Origin: JAJZVS01 sp963708095
Lineage (GTDB): Bacteria > Pseudomonadota > Alphaproteobacteria > Acetobacterales > Acetobacteraceae
Direction of reading: 5' to 3'
DNA length: 64,000 nt
NCBI GenBank assembly: GCA_963708095.1
Contig: OY970182.1
Coordinates: 62,001-126,000 of the forward strand
Made by a program: the position numbers and the translations under genes. Under the pieces are notes generated by a model. It was given only the letters and a program-made list of their open reading frames with translations. It was not told where the DNA came from and did no database searches. Position 1 is the stretch's first letter, and each line of letters starts with the position of its first letter. Positions 51,999 to 60,044 of this stretch are shown one piece after another.

Positions 51999-52337
51999 AT
52001 GGCGCAAGTGACGGTCCGCATCAACGGCTTCAGCTACACGGTCGGCTGCCAGGACGGGGAGGAGAAGCACCTGCTCGCGATGGCCGGCGAGGTGGAACGG
52101 CGGATCGACAGCATCAAGGCGGTGGCCGGCCCGAGCAGCGAGGCGCGGATGCTGGTGATGGCCGCGTTGCTGCTGGCCGACGACCTGCACGAGACCCGCG
52201 CCACCCTGGACCAGCCCCGCGAGCAGCCGCGTCCCCCCGCCGCCGAGGCTGCCGCGCAGGTGCGGCAGGAACGCCGCTTGGCTCGCCTCGCCAAACGGGC
52301 CGAGGAGATCGCCGACGGGCTGGAAGACCATTCGTGA
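51999..52337 (+). CDS. zapA: Cell division protein ZapA
   Basis: ZapA binds FtsZ and bundles protofilaments at the division ring. The 112-residue product starts with the beta-strand entry QVTVRINGFSYTVGCQDGEE, then EKHLLAMAGEVERRIDSIKA and SSEARMLVMAALLLADDLHE. A C-terminal coiled coil follows (RQERRLARLAKRAEEIADGL). Size and pattern match the family. A strong ribosome site (AAGGAGG) lies upstream of the ATG. No 6S RNA was recognised in the usual position after it. Confidence 0.94.
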   Translation: MAQVTVRINGFSYTVGCQDGEEKHLLAMAGEVERRIDSIKAVAGPSSEARMLVMAALLLADDLHETRATLDQPREQPRPPAAEAAAQVRQERRLARLAKRAEEIADGLEDHS

Positions 52338-52613
52338 CGAGGCCCGGCTCGTGACGAGGCCCGGCCCCGCGGAAATTCGTCGGCAGCGCCTACGGACAGG
52401 CGCGCCGGGGAGCGGATGGCCGGGCGCCTGCCGGCGCGGCCGCCTCGGTTGCCTGCTTCCTCGCCGGCCGTTTCCGCGCCTCTGCCTGAACGACGCCAGG
52501 CCTGAACGGCGCCAGGCCTGAGCGTCGTCGAGCCGATCGGAGCCGCGGATCCGGAAGGCGGCGGGCGGTGCCCGGCGTGACGCACCCTGGCCTGCCCCCT
52601 GCGCGACCCGGCA
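52338..52613. other. Region after zapA, including short direct repeats
   Basis: No gene recognised. It holds a tandem TGACGAGGCCCGGC pair (52337-52367) and a repeated GAACG-CGCCAGGCCT unit (around 52493-52525). The usual alphaproteobacterial place for 6S RNA is here, but its bulged-hairpin pattern was not found by eye. Confidence 0.45.
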
Positions 52614-52642
52614 TTGCGGATCACGCACTTGACGATTATGGT
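52614..52642 (+). promoter_or_regulatory. Probable sigma-70 promoter of the cold-shock gene
   Basis: TTGCGG at 52614 and TATGGT at 52637 are separated by 17 bp. Transcription would start near 52650 and give a 5' leader of about 100 nt with GC-rich hairpins, as is common for cold-shock mRNAs. Confidence 0.55.
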
Positions 52643-52752
52643 CCCAGATCGAGGGGGCAGCCTTCCCGATGCAGAAGGAGGGCCCACCCGTCGAGGGAAC
52701 CTTGGTCGGTCTCGCCTGCGCGATCGGCCACAAGTAGAAAGGCAGCACGTCG

Positions 52753-52962
52753 ATGCCCAAGGGCACCGTAAAATGGTTCAACCCCACAAAGGGTTACGGC
52801 TTCATCGCGCCCGACACCGGGGGGAAGGACATCTTCGTCCATATCAGCGCCGTGCAGAAAGCCGGGCTGCGCACTTTGAACGAGGGGCAGAAGCTTGGAT
52901 TCGAGGTCGAGCAGCAGCAGAACGGTCGCTCCGCGGCGGTGAACCTGTCGGCCGCGGACTGA
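52753..52962 (+). CDS. Cold-shock (CspA-family) protein
   Basis: This 69-residue OB-fold RNA chaperone contains RNP1 and RNP2: KGYGFIAPDTGG and DIFVHISAVQKAG. It opens PKGTVKWFNPTKGYGF, the standard cold-shock domain start. A long structured leader precedes it, so expression is likely controlled after transcription. Length is typical. The particular paralogue name cannot be assigned by sequence alone. Confidence 0.95.
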   Translation: MPKGTVKWFNPTKGYGFIAPDTGGKDIFVHISAVQKAGLRTLNEGQKLGFEVEQQQNGRSAAVNLSAAD

Positions 52963-53249
52963 GGCGCCCGGCGATCCGGCCTCATCGACCGGCCGGTCCG
53001 GCGGATGCGCCGCGGCGGGCTGCCGCGGCGATGGTGCGGTGCAGCGGGCCGGACGTGCCGGATTCCCACTTGCTTGACCGCAAGACCGACGGGCTTGCGC
53101 TGGCGCATCGGCGCCGTTAATGCGAGGTGGAATGGCGGCTCGCCCGAGGCGGTCCGTCCAGCGGGCAGCATGGCTGCCGAAGTCCGGGATGTTCCCGGTG
53201 CATCCCGCCCGGGGTCGCACAACCGAGACGAAAGCAGCAAGCTGGGATC

Positions 53250-53939
53250 ATGAGCCACACGATCGAGCAGCGTCGGCGGGGTCCGGGGTCCTCCGGGTCT
53301 CGCTCCCCCAGCCCGCGAGCCGCCCTCGACGCGGATGCAGTCCGCGCGGCTTATCGGCGCTGGGCGGGCGTGTACGACACCGCGTTCGGTCTCGTCTCCG
53401 CCGCCGGCCGCCGCCGCGCGGTGCGCGAGGTGAACGCCCTCCCCGGGTGTGACGTGCTGGAAATGGGCGTCGGCACCGGCCTTGCGCTGCCGCGCTATGC
53501 CCCTGACAAGCGCGTGACCGGCATTGATCTGTCAGCGGAAATGCTGGAGCGGGCGCGCCGGCGAGTGGCCCGGCTCGGCCTCGATTCGGTTGCCGCCTTG
53601 CACGAGATGGATGCCGAGGCTACCAGTTTTCCCGATGCCAGCTTCGATATCGCGGTGGCGATGTTCGTGGCCTCCGTCGTGCCGCACCCGCGCCGGCTGC
53701 TGGCGGAAATGCGTCGGGTGGTTCGACCGGGCGGCCATCTGCTGTTCGTAAATCACTTCGCGGCCGAACGGGGGCCGCGCTGGTGGGTGGAATGGGCCCT
53801 TGCCCCGGCGTCCCGCGGGCTCGGCTGGCATCCGGATTTCGCGATCGAGGCCCTGTTCGGTCCCGAGGACCGTCCGCGGCTGAGCACCCGCCCGATTCCC
53901 CCCTTCGGCATCTTCACGCTCGTCCGCCTGCAGGACTGA
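53250..53939 (+). CDS. Class I SAM methyltransferase, PmtA-like
   Basis: This is a 229-residue SAM-dependent methyltransferase similar to the Rhodobacter-type phosphatidylethanolamine N-methyltransferase. It has AAYRRWAGVYDTAFGLVSAA, motif I VLEMGVGTGLALPRY, TGIDLSAEMLERARRRV, the DAEATSFPDASFDIAVAMF region and LLAEMRRVVRPGGHLLFVNH. A GIFTLVRLQD end is typical of the PmtA branch. Phosphatidylcholine synthesis in the membrane is the likely role; a ubiquinone/menaquinone-type methyltransferase is the alternative. Confidence 0.82.
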   Translation: MSHTIEQRRRGPGSSGSRSPSPRAALDADAVRAAYRRWAGVYDTAFGLVSAAGRRRAVREVNALPGCDVLEMGVGTGLALPRYAPDKRVTGIDLSAEMLERARRRVARLGLDSVAALHEMDAEATSFPDASFDIAVAMFVASVVPHPRRLLAEMRRVVRPGGHLLFVNHFAAERGPRWWVEWALAPASRGLGWHPDFAIEALFGPEDRPRLSTRPIPPFGIFTLVRLQD

Positions 53940-54012
53940 CCGCGGCGGGCGGCCCGGGAGGACGCACCTCCAACCGTCGGGACGGGAGAGCCTTGCCTCG
54001 ACCCGCGCCTGC

Positions 54013-54210
54013 TCAGGAACCGCGGCGGGCGGCCATGCTGTCGGCCGCGGTGCGCGCCTCGTCCATGCCGGCGCGGATGGCGGCCACGTCACGGGTCACC
54101 TGCGGGTCGGGCCACAGCGCGGCGGCGATGTCGCCGACCGGGCCCGGCGGGGCGTCGGCGGTGCAGCCGGCCAGGCACAACAGCACCAACGACATAGCCC
54201 CAATCCGCAT
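54013..54210 (-). CDS. Small predicted lipoprotein
   Basis: This 65-residue frame starts MRIGAMSLVLLCLAGC, a compact lipoprotein signal peptide ending at Cys. A short hydrophilic mature part follows (DPQVTRDVAAIRAGMDEART) with no recognised domain. It faces the PmtA-like gene and is divergent from ilvD. It is short but has consistent lipoprotein features; a non-coding frame is possible. Confidence 0.6.
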   Translation of the reverse strand: MRIGAMSLVLLCLAGCTADAPPGPVGDIAAALWPDPQVTRDVAAIRAGMDEARTAADSMAARRGS

Positions 54211-54361
54211 CCCGAAGACCCCAACACCCAGATTCAATCCCAACTTCTACGCGGCCCCCCCGCCTATTGCCAGCGGCCGATTGCTGGCAGGCGGGGGCGC
54301 CTCGCCGCCGCCGCCACAGGCCGCTATGCTGGGCGGCAAGATGTTCCAGGAGGTTCCCCGC

Positions 54362-56218
54362 ATGCCCGCTTATCGCTCCCGCACCACCACGCACGGCCGC
54401 ACCATGGCGGGCGCGCGTGCGCTCTGGCGCGCCACCGGGATGACGGACGGCGATTTCGGCAAGCCGATCATCGCCGTTGCCAACTCCTTCACCCAGTTCG
54501 TGCCGGGCCATGTGCATTTGAAGGACCTCGGCCAGCTCGTCGCGGGGGAGATCGCCAAGGCCGGGGGCGTCGCCAAGGAGTTCAACACCATTGCGGTCGA
54601 TGACGGAATCGCGATGGGCCATGACGGCATGCTGTACAGCCTGCCCTCGCGCGAGCTGATCGCCGACGCCGTGGAATACATGGTCAACGCGCATTGCGCC
54701 GACGCACTGGTCTGCATCTCCAACTGCGACAAGATCACGCCGGGGATGCTGATGGCGGCGATGCGCCTCAACATCCCGACCGTGTTCGTCTCCGGCGGCC
54801 CGATGGAGGCCGGCAAGATCGTGCACGGCGCCACCTCCCGCCCCGTGGATCTGATCACCGCCATGGTCGCCGCCGCCGATCCCACGGTTTCGGAGGCCGA
54901 CACCGCGGTGATGGAACGCTCCGCCTGCCCGACCTGCGGCTCGTGCTCGGGGATGTTCACCGCCAATTCGATGAATTGCCTCACCGAGGCGCTGGGCCTC
55001 GCGTTGCCCGGCAACGGCACCGTGGTCGCGACCCACGCCGACCGCCGCAAGCTGTTCGTCGAGGCAGGGTGGACGATCGTCGACCTGGCGCGGCGGTACT
55101 ACGAGCAGGACGACGCCTCCGCCCTGCCGCGCAGCATCGCGAGCCTGGCCGCGTTCGAGAACGCGATGTCGCTCGACATCGCCATGGGCGGCTCCACCAA
55201 CACCGTGCTGCACCTGCTGGCGGCGGCGCAGGAGGGCGGCGTGAAATTCGCCATGGAGGATATCGACCGGCTGTCGCGGCGGGTGCCGAACCTGTGCAAG
55301 GTCTCGCCCTCGGTCGCCGACGTGCATGTGGAAGACGTCCATCGCGCCGGCGGGATCATGGCGATCCTGGGCGAGCTTGATCGTGCGGGCCTGATCCATC
55401 GCGACGTGCCGACGGTGCATACGGCGACGTTGGGCCAGGCGCTCGATCGCTTCGACGTGCGCGGGCCGGTGGGCGGGGAGGGGGCGAATGCGGAGTTCTT
55501 CCGCGCCGCCCCGGGTGGGGTGCGCACCATCGAAGCGTTCAGCCAGGCCAGTCGCTACACCGCGCTCGACGTCGATCGCGCCGGCGGGGTCATTCGCGAC
55601 GTCGCGCACGCGTTCAGCAAGGACGGCGGGCTGGCGGTGCTGTACGGCAACATCGCCCGCGACGGGGCGATCGTGAAGACCGCGGGCGTCGATCCGGCGT
55701 CGCTGGTGTTCGCCGGGCCGGCGCGGGTGTTCGAAAGCCAGGACGACGCGGTGGCCGGCATCCTGGGCGACAAGGTGAAGCCCGGCGACGTGGTGGTGAT
55801 CCGCTACGAAGGCCCCAAGGGCGGGCCGGGGATGCAGGAGATGCTGTATCCGACCAGCTACCTGAAATCGAAGGGGCTAGGGAAAGTGTGCGCGCTGATC
55901 ACCGACGGGCGGTTCTCCGGCGGCACCTCCGGCCTGTCGATCGGGCACATCTCCCCCGAAGCGGCCGAGGGCGGCGCGATCGCGCTGGTCGAGGAGGGCG
56001 ATCGGATCGAGATCGACATCCCGGCCCGCAGCCTGCGCCTGGCAATCAGCGAGGCGGAGATGCAGGCCCGGCAGGCGCGGATGGAAGCGCGGGGGGCGGC
56101 GGCGTGGCGGCCGGGGAGCCGGCAGCGGACGGTCTCGCAGGCGTTGCAGGCGTATGCGGCGCTGACCACCAGCGCGTCGCGGGGCGCGGTGCGGGACGTG
56201 AGCCAGTTGCGGCGGTGA
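54362..56218 (+). CDS. ilvD: Dihydroxy-acid dehydratase
   Basis: IlvD is the Fe-S dehydratase of branched-chain amino-acid biosynthesis. The 618-residue protein begins RSRTTTHGRTMAGARALWRA, typical of the family. The cluster cysteines are in CISNCDKITPGMLMAAMRLN and SACPTCGSCSGMFTANSMNC, with DGIAMGHDGMLYSLPSRELI between. Later FSGGTSGLSIGHISPEAAEG is the conserved C-terminal part. Preceded by an AGGAGG ribosome site. A hairpin terminator follows. Confidence 0.97.
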   Translation: MPAYRSRTTTHGRTMAGARALWRATGMTDGDFGKPIIAVANSFTQFVPGHVHLKDLGQLVAGEIAKAGGVAKEFNTIAVDDGIAMGHDGMLYSLPSRELIADAVEYMVNAHCADALVCISNCDKITPGMLMAAMRLNIPTVFVSGGPMEAGKIVHGATSRPVDLITAMVAAADPTVSEADTAVMERSACPTCGSCSGMFTANSMNCLTEALGLALPGNGTVVATHADRRKLFVEAGWTIVDLARRYYEQDDASALPRSIASLAAFENAMSLDIAMGGSTNTVLHLLAAAQEGGVKFAMEDIDRLSRRVPNLCKVSPSVADVHVEDVHRAGGIMAILGELDRAGLIHRDVPTVHTATLGQALDRFDVRGPVGGEGANAEFFRAAPGGVRTIEAFSQASRYTALDVDRAGGVIRDVAHAFSKDGGLAVLYGNIARDGAIVKTAGVDPASLVFAGPARVFESQDDAVAGILGDKVKPGDVVVIRYEGPKGGPGMQEMLYPTSYLKSKGLGKVCALITDGRFSGGTSGLSIGHISPEAAEGGAIALVEEGDRIEIDIPARSLRLAISEAEMQARQARMEARGAAAWRPGSRQRTVSQALQAYAALTTSASRGAVRDVSQLRR

Positions 56219-56520
56219 GGGGGGCGAGGCGGGCGTTCGCCCGCCTCGTTGGCCGGGGTGCGGAGCAGGGCATGTTCGCCGGCTGCGCCGCCGGTCGGCG
56301 AAACGGACCCGGCCGAAGGTGGACGCTTTTTTAAACGTCCGGCGCTGGCCGGGATGCGTGGTAGATCCCACCTCGTCGCCAGGATGGAATGATACCGGCG
56401 GCCTCTTCGGCCGGCCGGTATCGCGCATGGGGTTGGCGGGGCGGCCATGCGCAAAATCAAGGACATACCAGCGGCCAGGTGGACGCCAGACGAGTCATCG
56501 GCCGGGGCCGCTGGTATGAG
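56219..56520. other. Intergenic region after ilvD
   Basis: Contains the ilvD terminator and about 270 bp without a recognisable gene. The part at 56380-56520 has a GGCCGGCCGGTATC-type inverted repeat and the right flank of the membrane glycosyltransferase gene. Low-confidence open frames only. Confidence 0.4.
56226..56247 (+). terminator. Hairpin terminator after ilvD
   Basis: A perfect 10-bp GC-rich inverted repeat (GAGGCGGGCG and its complement) lies 8 bp after the ilvD stop. The loop is very short and there is no long T-run, so it may act as a weak intrinsic terminator or mRNA 3' stabiliser. Confidence 0.55.
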
Positions 56521-57849
56521 TCACGGCAATCCCCTCAGCGTGGACGTGCTCTGCACAGAGGCGCGCATTCGGGGATGGCGCTCCTGCAGAAGGGTGGGCA
56601 AAAGCGCTATGAACACGATCGACGTGAACTGAATCACGAAAGCATACCGCGAATTCACATGCGTCACGACATACGGGAGTTGCGGCAACCCGCAAAACAA
56701 CAACAGCATGAGCAGATACCGCGTATAAATAGCATTGATCACATAGGAAAACAATTTCAATATTCCGAACCCGACGATCATTTCCCCGGCCAGCCTGCCG
56801 CCAAGCGGGGGAGACCAGCTCACGCTGTAGAAGAGCGGAAGAACAAGAAATCGTATTCGGAGCAACGTCAATTCAATGAATTTGAGCGGATGCGCTTCGA
56901 TCCAGGAAATGGCAAGACGTTGCATCCGTGCCATGTAGTGGACTTCGCCGATACGTGCCAGTTCCCGAGCGGCCGCCAGGTTGTCGTGGGGATGGATACC
57001 CGTCGCGATCACGCCGCCTCCGTGGCTCAAGATGTGTCGCAGCGCCCCCGTCCTGTTTCCCAGCGCCAACTCGAGGCCGAAATTCGAGCGTGTCAGGATG
57101 AATTTTCCGAGCAGAAGCGCGTTCCGTATGCCCCATGGAAGGAAGCCGCAGACCAGGATCGCGCTTGCGATCGCGATCGATAGAGCCGGCCGCTCGTAGT
57201 GACGGCGCAGATACACGCTCAACGCGATGCAGCAGAATATCGTCGGTATGACAGCCGGAGAAAACAGCGACGAAAAAACCGCCAGGCCTGACAGAAGCAG
57301 GACCGGGAGATATTTCCTGCGTGTCGTTCGCACCCTCTCGAAAACGAATAAGGCGAATACCAGGATCAAGGCCCCGTAAGGCTGATCCCACTGCCTGAAG
57401 TACACGATATCCTGGAACATGTAAGGCATCGTGATGATGAACAATGCCGCCGCGGACAGGTACGACGCCCACCTGGCATGGTATAGATCCAGGATCCTGA
57501 TCACGACGATCATGCTGGCTGAATAGGCCGCCGTCGCAAGCACACCGAGAGCGATCGCTGATGGAACCGACGTGATTCCGAACAAAAGATAAGTCGCGGC
57601 AATGAGATATGCCATTCCGGGAGAAACATGGGCCGTCGGGCCCGTTGGAATGATGTATGGATTCCCGATATATCCAAATTTGATGAGGCTTATGGCCCCC
57701 AGGCCGGTCTCTCCGGGTGCGGCATTCACCGTCGCAAAATGCACAGCCAGAAGAATGCCATACGCAGTGAGGGCGCATATAGTCAGGTAAGACGCCTGTC
57801 GTGCACGTCGCAAGTGCCTTGGATTGCCATCCGGGGGCGAGACGTCCAA
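56521..57849 (-). CDS. Multi-spanning membrane glycosyltransferase-like protein (GT-C type)
   Basis: This is a 442-residue polytopic membrane protein with about ten hydrophobic segments. A TTG at 57849 preceded by GGAGG at ideal spacing is the best start; longer frames overlap the neighbouring gene. Loops resemble PMT-type enzymes: PTGPTAHVSPGMAYLIAATY, FRQWDQPYGALILVFALFVF, and a periplasmic segment SWIEAHPLKFIELTLLRIRF. The codon third positions and the AT-richer composition contrast with neighbouring genes, so it may be acquired. Probable role is transfer of a lipid-linked sugar; target unknown. Confidence 0.7.
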   Translation of the reverse strand: MDVSPPDGNPRHLRRARQASYLTICALTAYGILLAVHFATVNAAPGETGLGAISLIKFGYIGNPYIIPTGPTAHVSPGMAYLIAATYLLFGITSVPSAIALGVLATAAYSASMIVVIRILDLYHARWASYLSAAALFIITMPYMFQDIVYFRQWDQPYGALILVFALFVFERVRTTRRKYLPVLLLSGLAVFSSLFSPAVIPTIFCCIALSVYLRRHYERPALSIAIASAILVCGFLPWGIRNALLLGKFILTRSNFGLELALGNRTGALRHILSHGGGVIATGIHPHDNLAAARELARIGEVHYMARMQRLAISWIEAHPLKFIELTLLRIRFLVLPLFYSVSWSPPLGGRLAGEMIVGFGILKLFSYVINAIYTRYLLMLLLFCGLPQLPYVVTHVNSRYAFVIQFTSIVFIALLPTLLQERHPRMRASVQSTSTLRGLP

Positions 57850-57937
57850 TTGAAGTCCTCCATGGTGCGCGTCCGTCGGAGTCTCCTGTAGCCGCCCGAT
57901 CCCGGCTCCGCCATCTGCGGGTTCGTTTCGAAGATCG

Positions 57938-59167
57938 TTATGAGGTTGGACGCCCCACGACCAGTCCCTGCAACGCCACCGCCGCATCCCCCACCAGCTC
58001 CGCGTCCACCCACCGCGCCGCTCGGATCAGTGCCATCCCCGCTCTGATCTCCCGCGGCGCGTTCGCCGCCGTCACCCCCACCACCCGGTCATCTGCGCCG
58101 AGATGCACCGCCACGAACCGCCCCGGCGCATCCACCCGCACCACCGTCCGCGCCGCCAGTCCCGGCAGCCCGGCCACCTGCAGATTCACGCCGAACTGAT
58201 CGGTCCAGAACCACGGCACGTCGTCGTAGGGCTTGCCCGCCCCGGCCATCGCCTGGCCCGCCGCGATCCCGTGGTTCTGCGCGTGCCGCCAGGATTCCAG
58301 CCGCAACCGCCCCCCGAACAGCGGATGCGGAAACGCCGCGACGTCGCCGGCGGCGAACACCCCCTCCGCGCTGCTCCGCGTGAACGCATCCACGGCCACG
58401 CCGCCGTCAATCGTGAGTCCCGCCGCTTCCGCCAGCGCCAGGTTCCGCTCCATCCCGACGCCCGCCACCACCAGATCGGCCGGCAGCGCGGCGCCGTCGG
58501 AGCACAGCACCGCCTCGGTCCCGTCGCCGCGCGCCTCGATCGCCTCCACCGCCACGCCGCAGCGCAGATCGACCCCGTTGTCCCGGTGCAGCCGGGCGAC
58601 GAACGCCGCGCCCTCGGCCGACACGCAGCGCCCCATCGGCCGCTCCGCCGCCTCCAGCACCGTTACCGCGGCCCCGCGCGCCCGCGCCGAGGCCGCGATC
58701 TCCAGCCCGATCACCCCCGCGCCGATGCACACCACCCGCCGCGCGCCCGCCAGCCGGGCCCGGATCGCGCGCGCGTCGTCCAGAGTGCGCAGCACCAGCG
58801 CCCGCTCGCCCCCCGACACTGCCAGCCGTCGCGCCCGCCCGCCGGTGGCCAGCAGCAGCTTGTCCCAGACGATCTCCCGCCCGTCGCGCAGTCCGACCCG
58901 CCGTGCCGCGACGTCGAGCGCGGTCACCGCGGCGCCCGGCATGAACGCGATCCCGAGTTCCGCATAGCGCGCCTCGGTGTGGAACCAGGCGACCGTCGGC
59001 TCCTCGGCCGCGGTGAGGACCGATTTGGACAGCGGCGGGCGCTCGTAGGGGCGGTAGGGCTCGTCGCCGAGCAGCAGGATGCGCCCGGCGAACCCCGCCT
59101 CGCGCATCGCCACCGCCGCCCAGCCGCCGGCCTGACCGGCGCCGACGATCACATGGATGTCGCTCAT
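57938..59167 (-). CDS. FAD-dependent ferredoxin reductase-like oxidoreductase
   Basis: This 409-residue NADH:ferredoxin-reductase-type flavoprotein resembles reductase components of ring-hydroxylating dioxygenases and P450 systems. It shows the FAD motif HVIVGAGQAGGWAAVAMREA, RPYERPPLSKSVL, an NAD-binding VVCIGAGVIGLEIAASARAR, and the second FAD region VFAAGDVAAFPHPLF. A reductase C-domain follows (WFWTDQFGVNLQVAGLP). No ferredoxin or oxygenase gene is nearby, so its electron acceptor is unknown. An AIF-like role is the other possibility. Confidence 0.9.
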   Translation of the reverse strand: MSDIHVIVGAGQAGGWAAVAMREAGFAGRILLLGDEPYRPYERPPLSKSVLTAAEEPTVAWFHTEARYAELGIAFMPGAAVTALDVAARRVGLRDGREIVWDKLLLATGGRARRLAVSGGERALVLRTLDDARAIRARLAGARRVVCIGAGVIGLEIAASARARGAAVTVLEAAERPMGRCVSAEGAAFVARLHRDNGVDLRCGVAVEAIEARGDGTEAVLCSDGAALPADLVVAGVGMERNLALAEAAGLTIDGGVAVDAFTRSSAEGVFAAGDVAAFPHPLFGGRLRLESWRHAQNHGIAAGQAMAGAGKPYDDVPWFWTDQFGVNLQVAGLPGLAARTVVRVDAPGRFVAVHLGADDRVVGVTAANAPREIRAGMALIRAARWVDAELVGDAAVALQGLVVGRPTS

Positions 59168-59243
59168 GGATGTGTCTTTGGCACGGGCGCGAGTCTGGCC
59201 TGAGGCGGCAGCGAAGTCCACGCCGGGCGGCCGGTCCGGCCCG

Positions 59244-59300
59244 ACGATCGCGCGCCGGCTTGACGATCGCGTGCCGGCTTGGCGATCGCGCCTCGGCCCG
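59244..59300. repeat. Three 19-bp tandem units in an intergenic gap
   Basis: Three consecutive 19-bp units beginning at 59244, 59263 and 59282. The first two differ at one base (ACGATCGCGCGCCGGCTTG against ACGATCGCGTGCCGGCTTG) and the third has drifted. They fill most of the gap between the SDR stop and the flavoprotein start, so could influence spacing or transcription. Confidence 0.82.
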
Positions 59301-59303
59301 GCG

Positions 59304-60044
59304 TTACGCCGCCGGCTCGCGCGCCGGCGCCGCGACCAGCACGCCGGTCCGCGTCTCGCCCGGCAGGCACAGTGCCGCCAGCGCCGGCGCCACCGCCTCC
59401 GGCCGCGGCAGGCCGTCCTGCAGTTCCCCCGGATAGGCATCCCGCCGCAGCCGTGTCGCCATCGGCCCGGGGTCGAACAGGTTGACCCGCAGCGCCGTGT
59501 TCGCCGCCTCGTCCGCCCAGCTCAGTGCCAGGTGCTCCAGCCCCGCCTTGGTCGCCCCGTACAGCCCCCAGTAGGCCTTCGGTGCCCGCGCGCGCGCCGC
59601 GGTCACGAACACCGCCCGCCCGGCCGGCGCCGCCCGCAGCAGGCGGTCGCAGGAGCGGATCAGCCGCCACGCGGCGGCGAAATTCACCGCCACCGCGTCG
59701 TTCCATTCACGCGGCAGGATGTGCGGCACGGGCGTCAGCCGCCCCAGAGTGCCGGCGGCGTGCACCAGCACGTCGAGCCGCCCGAAGCGCTCGAACAGGC
59801 TGGGGCCGATGGCGTCGATCGTGTCGCCCTCGTGCAGGTCGAGCGGCAGAAGGGTTGCGGCCCCGCCCACGGCGCGCACCGCATCGTCCGTCTCCTCGAG
59901 ACCGCCCTGGGTGCGCGCGGTGATCACGACATGCGCGCCGCATTGCGCCAGCTCCACCGCTGCCGCCGCGCCCAGCCCACGGCTCGCGCCTGTCACCAGC
60001 GCCACCGACCCGTGCAGCGGGCCGGCGTCCGCACCTGGCGCCAT
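59304..60044 (-). CDS. Short-chain dehydrogenase/reductase downstream of purF
   Basis: This 246-residue classical SDR contains ALVTGASRGLGAAAAVELAQ (Gly-rich NAD(P) motif with Arg, favouring NADP), VLVHAAGTLGRL in place of NNAG, and the catalytic YGATKAGLEHLALSWADEAA. LFDPGPMATRLRRDAYPGE follows. Its ATG overlaps the purF TGA. The radA-cvpA-purF-SDR order is a common alphaproteobacterial arrangement, so this is a native operon member. Substrate unknown. The long frame that joins it to purF exists only because of the purF frameshift. Confidence 0.9.
   Translation of the reverse strand: MAPGADAGPLHGSVALVTGASRGLGAAAAVELAQCGAHVVITARTQGGLEETDDAVRAVGGAATLLPLDLHEGDTIDAIGPSLFERFGRLDVLVHAAGTLGRLTPVPHILPREWNDAVAVNFAAAWRLIRSCDRLLRAAPAGRAVFVTAARARAPKAYWGLYGATKAGLEHLALSWADEAANTALRVNLFDPGPMATRLRRDAYPGELQDGLPRPEAVAPALAALCLPGETRTGVLVAAPAREPAA

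Noticed and set aside
52338..52560. 6S RNA gene downstream of zapA
   Set aside because: It is the usual alphaproteobacterial place, but the characteristic long bulged hairpin and flanking conserved bases were not seen; only GC-rich repeats are present.
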